In this document: one piece after another, positions 62,123-64,000 of the stretch | Layout: every line of letters starts with the position of its first letter | Numbering within the stretch: position 1 is the stretch's first letter | From: an uncultured Bacteroidales bacterium | GTDB taxonomy: Bacteria > Bacteroidota > Bacteroidia > Bacteroidales > P3 | Length of the DNA stretch: 64,000 nt | Reading direction: 5' to 3' | Assembly (NCBI GenBank): GCA_937886715.1 | Contig: CAKZZD010000020.1 | Span: 41,231-105,230, forward strand | Program-made: the position numbers and the translations under genes | Notes under the pieces: model-generated | Seen by the model: only the letters and a program-made list of their open reading frames with translations | What the model was told of the DNA's origin: nothing | Databases searched by the model: none

Positions 62123-62839
62123 ATGAATGATGAAATAATCATAAAGGCAAACGCAGACATCGAAGTCATCAAGCATCGCATCTACGAGGTGCGGGGTATG
62201 CGCGTTATTCTTGACCGTGATTTGGCAGAGTTGTATGGGGTGGAGACTAAAGTCTTGAACCAAGCGGTCAAACGTAATATTGAGCGTTTTCCGGAAGACT
62301 TTATGTTCAAGTTGAACAAAAGTGAGTGGGTATTTCTAAGGTCACAAATTGCGACCTTAAAGGAAAGTTCTTTAGGTACTGATACTGAAGACATTGATGT
62401 TGTTAAGCCCAGTTTAAGGTCACAAATTGTGACTTTAAACAATGACGAAAGCAGTATGTCATCACAGATTGTGATGACTAATGGGCGTGGCCAGCATAGC
62501 AAGTATCTTCCTTATGCTTTTACTGAATTGGGTATTGCGATGTTGAGTTCGGTTCTGCGGTCGGAGACCGCCATACAGGTCAACATCAATATAATGCGGG
62601 CGTTTGTGGCCATTCGTCACGCGATAGGTGCCTGGCAAGGTGTAAACTTGAAGGTGGAGCAACTGTCGCACAAGGTCGACAATCTCAACGCCCGTGTGGA
62701 TGAGATTCTCCACGAGCAGAATGAGAACAACATGGAGATGGCCGTGCAGATAGGCGCCCTTAACGACGCCCTCGACCAACTGCGCGAGAAACCTTCAACT
62801 CCCCGGAAACGGATAGGATTTAAACAAGATAGCAAATGA
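62123..62839 (+). CDS. ORF6N domain protein
   Basis: A 238-residue DNA-binding-type protein. The ORF6N domain is intact: VIKHRIYEVRGMRVILDRDL, AELYGVETKVLNQAVKRN, RFPEDFMFKL. A linker with three SQI-type repeats (about 73-120) follows, each coded by a palindrome, then YLPYAFTELGIAMLSSVL and a C-terminal coiled coil (LSHKVDNLNARVDEILHEQ). ORF6N/KilA-N-like proteins are common in phage and accessory DNA and may be regulators. Its stop overlaps micro-ORF copy C (ATGA). Confidence 0.9.
   Translation: MNDEIIIKANADIEVIKHRIYEVRGMRVILDRDLAELYGVETKVLNQAVKRNIERFPEDFMFKLNKSEWVFLRSQIATLKESSLGTDTEDIDVVKPSLRSQIVTLNNDESSMSSQIVMTNGRGQHSKYLPYAFTELGIAMLSSVLRSETAIQVNINIMRAFVAIRHAIGAWQGVNLKVEQLSHKVDNLNARVDEILHEQNENNMEMAVQIGALNDALDQLREKPSTPRKRIGFKQDSK
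62338..62478 (+). repeat. Three palindromes in the ORF6N linker
   Basis: 62338-62358 (AAGGTCACAAATTGCGACCTT with one mismatch), 62412-62440 (14-base arms, one mismatch, core GTCACAAATTGTGAC) and 62458-62478 (9-base perfect arms, core ATCACAGATTGTGAT). All share TCACARATTGYGA and code Ser-Gln-Ile. Confidence 0.8.
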
Positions 62840-62892
62840 CCGTGCTTGAGGAAATAGGAAATAGAAAACTGCTGATACAATATGAAAGTTGA
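62836..62892 (+). CDS. Repeated micro-ORF, copy C (extended)
   Basis: ATG overlaps the ORF6N stop and codes MTVLEEIGNRKLLIQYES before TGA 62890-62892, overlapping the start of the next gene by 11 bases. The first 13 residues match copies A and B. Its placement ties translation of the ORF6N gene to the 340-residue gene. Confidence 0.45.
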   Translation: MTVLEEIGNRKLLIQYES

Positions 62893-63904
62893 TTTTACAA
62901 AAAGATTAGATTCAAACTTTGAAATAGCAGAAGATCTGTCTACAAAACCAGAAACATGGGTATTTTCACCGGAACTTATTACCACTCCTTATGGTAATAT
63001 TGAAGTCATAACCGATGTAGATGATTATGAAAATGAGGGGGTGATAAAAATATCCATAATGGAAGATATGAGGGACTTTGATACTCCCATTCCAATAGAA
63101 AGTATTATACTATGCACCGATTACGATAAAGAACTCACATTAAAAGTTATTTGCACTCTCGTTGATGAATATTCTGAAGTTGTGGAATCACTTACTACAA
63201 ATTGTGATAATACATTACTTGATGAAATTGAATCTTTTATTGATGAGGTAAATGAGTATTATAAACAATATGATTTAAATCAACCTTTTCCCGAAAAACT
63301 TAGACTCATAGCCATAGGCGGACGACCTAAATACTATAATACCGAATGCATTCTTGTGTTGGCTAATGATTGGGAATCGGGGCATAGCAAATATTGTCTA
63401 GAGACTTATATCTTCTTGCTCCCAAGTGTTGCATGGAATACAATAGTTTCCCTTAAAAATAATCACCTGCCATGGGTGATTGATTGGGAGGATTTTGAGG
63501 AGGAATATTTGGGAAAAAATAAAATTGGTTTAGACCATAATCCATACCTTCCAAAATATGAGGATGATGAAGATTTGGGAACAGGAACATTCGTACATAG
63601 ACATAAATCAATTCCGAACCACAAAGAAATTATTACACAAGAAGATTTCTCTTTGAATCAAATTGGAAATTGGCAAAATAAACTAAATGCTTTAAGACTA
63701 CAATACTTAAAAGAAGGATGGTCTGATGCAGAATCACTAAGAGACTATGTTTCATCAATGGCAGAAGGTAATTCTCCAGATTTTTTTAGTTGGCTTTTTG
63801 ATGACAGTTCATTGCAAGGTTGCTCTATATATGAAATCCCAAACCATAGAAGAATCATTTTCCAACTGTTTTTACAACAATGTAAACCAACTCCCGAAAA
63901 CTAA
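62882..63904 (+). CDS. Unrecognised 340-residue protein
   Basis: An acidic, cytoplasmic-looking protein without leader or membrane helix. It is AT-rich, unlike the rest of the window. An N-terminal half (to about 150) is strand-rich with many Asp/Glu, a middle segment reads LRLIAIGGRPKYYNTECILVL, and the C-terminal half has a helical WQNKLNALRLQYLKEGWSDA and DFFSWLFDDSSLQGCSIYEI. I recognise no domain or catalytic motif. The start overlaps micro-ORF copy C. It might be a defence or immunity-type protein given its island, but nothing in the sequence shows that. Confidence 0.8.
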   Translation: MKVDFTKRLDSNFEIAEDLSTKPETWVFSPELITTPYGNIEVITDVDDYENEGVIKISIMEDMRDFDTPIPIESIILCTDYDKELTLKVICTLVDEYSEVVESLTTNCDNTLLDEIESFIDEVNEYYKQYDLNQPFPEKLRLIAIGGRPKYYNTECILVLANDWESGHSKYCLETYIFLLPSVAWNTIVSLKNNHLPWVIDWEDFEEEYLGKNKIGLDHNPYLPKYEDDEDLGTGTFVHRHKSIPNHKEIITQEDFSLNQIGNWQNKLNALRLQYLKEGWSDAESLRDYVSSMAEGNSPDFFSWLFDDSSLQGCSIYEIPNHRRIIFQLFLQQCKPTPEN

Positions 63905-63950
63905 AATCAATTAGTTTTATAAATAGTGAAATTCAATTCAATAATTAATC

Positions 63951-63964
63951 CTTAAACGTTTAAG
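63951..63964. promoter_or_regulatory. 14-base perfect palindrome before the last gene
   Basis: CTTAAACGTTTAAG ends 5 bases before the ATG at 63970. Its place suggests an operator or a translational element; no regulator can be assigned. Confidence 0.4.
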
Positions 63965-63969
63965 CAATT

Positions 63970-64000
63970 ATGGCAAAATATGAAGAAAGCCAGTGGCTTT
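63970..64000 (+). CDS. Start of a gene cut by the window end
   Basis: ATG 63970 opens a frame MAKYEESQWL that continues beyond the window. It follows the 340-residue gene by 65 AT-rich bases. Only ten residues are visible, so no product can be named. Confidence 0.35.
   Translation, partial: MAKYEESQWL

Overview
The window reads as a chromosomal segment of a member of the Bacteroidota, most likely order Bacteroidales. The evidence is the gene order DUF6089 - uppS - bamA - ompH - ompH, a short-form glucose-6-phosphate isomerase, -7 promoter elements of the TAnnTTTG type, almost no Shine-Dalgarno sequences, and typical families such as GxxExxY, ORF6N, DUF4837 and NtrC-controlled FtsX-type efflux operons. 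Most of the DNA is moderately GC-rich. Several AT-rich islands (about 1.2-1.6, 12.4-13.7, 16.2-17.0 and 61.5-64 kb) stand out as acquired or recombined. The genus cannot be fixed from the sequence alone.

Region 1 (1-25.5 kb, + strand) is a surface polysaccharide locus. Glycosyltransferases of several folds (GT2, GT4, GT10, GT32, a WbsX-like enzyme, a fucosyltransferase-like enzyme, DUF354) are packed with ATGA or GTGA overlaps. With them are two deacetylase-like proteins, an MBOAT/SGNH O-acylation pair, a hexapeptide acyltransferase, a CapK-like adenylate-forming enzyme, two UDP-GlcNAc 2-epimerases and a polytopic Wzy or GT-C candidate. The locus ends with export and chain-length genes (Wza-like lipoprotein, Wzc-like kinase with a long Tyr-Gly tail) and an OmpA-like protein. 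No Wzx flippase or initiating sugar-phosphate transferase lies in the window. The locus is scarred: a broken GxxExxY gene sits between inverted repeats that recur without a gene elsewhere, and a CapK/FemAB segment is a recombination mosaic.

Region 2 (26-33.4 kb, - strand) is the outer-membrane biogenesis cluster: NAD-dependent epimerase, DUF4837 lipoprotein, DUF6089, UppS, BamA and two OmpH/Skp chaperones. Region 3 (33.9-40.8 kb) holds pgi, an OmpA porin, an operon of purN, a GT4 glycosyltransferase and a second OmpA-family protein, then a DNA glycosylase-like protein and a DUF1905 protein.

Region 4 (40.8-51.3 kb, - strand) is a TolC / HlyD / FtsX-permease / LolD-type ATPase / FtsX-permease set followed by an NtrC-type response regulator and its histidine kinase. 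Hexanucleotide GTTWWN repeats occur in and between its genes. Region 5 (51.5-60.9 kb, - strand) has a decayed MmcQ/YjbR-like fragment, an ECF sigma operon ending in a large outer-membrane beta-barrel protein, and an operon with an M48 metalloprotease fused to a barrel-like domain.

Region 6 (61-64 kb, + strand) is an AT-rich accessory island: an IS30-type transposase remnant, an internally deleted ORF6N gene, a RhuM fragment, an intact ORF6N gene and an unrecognised 340-residue protein. A repeated 14-codon micro-ORF precedes three of these genes, and short palindromes run through the coding DNA.
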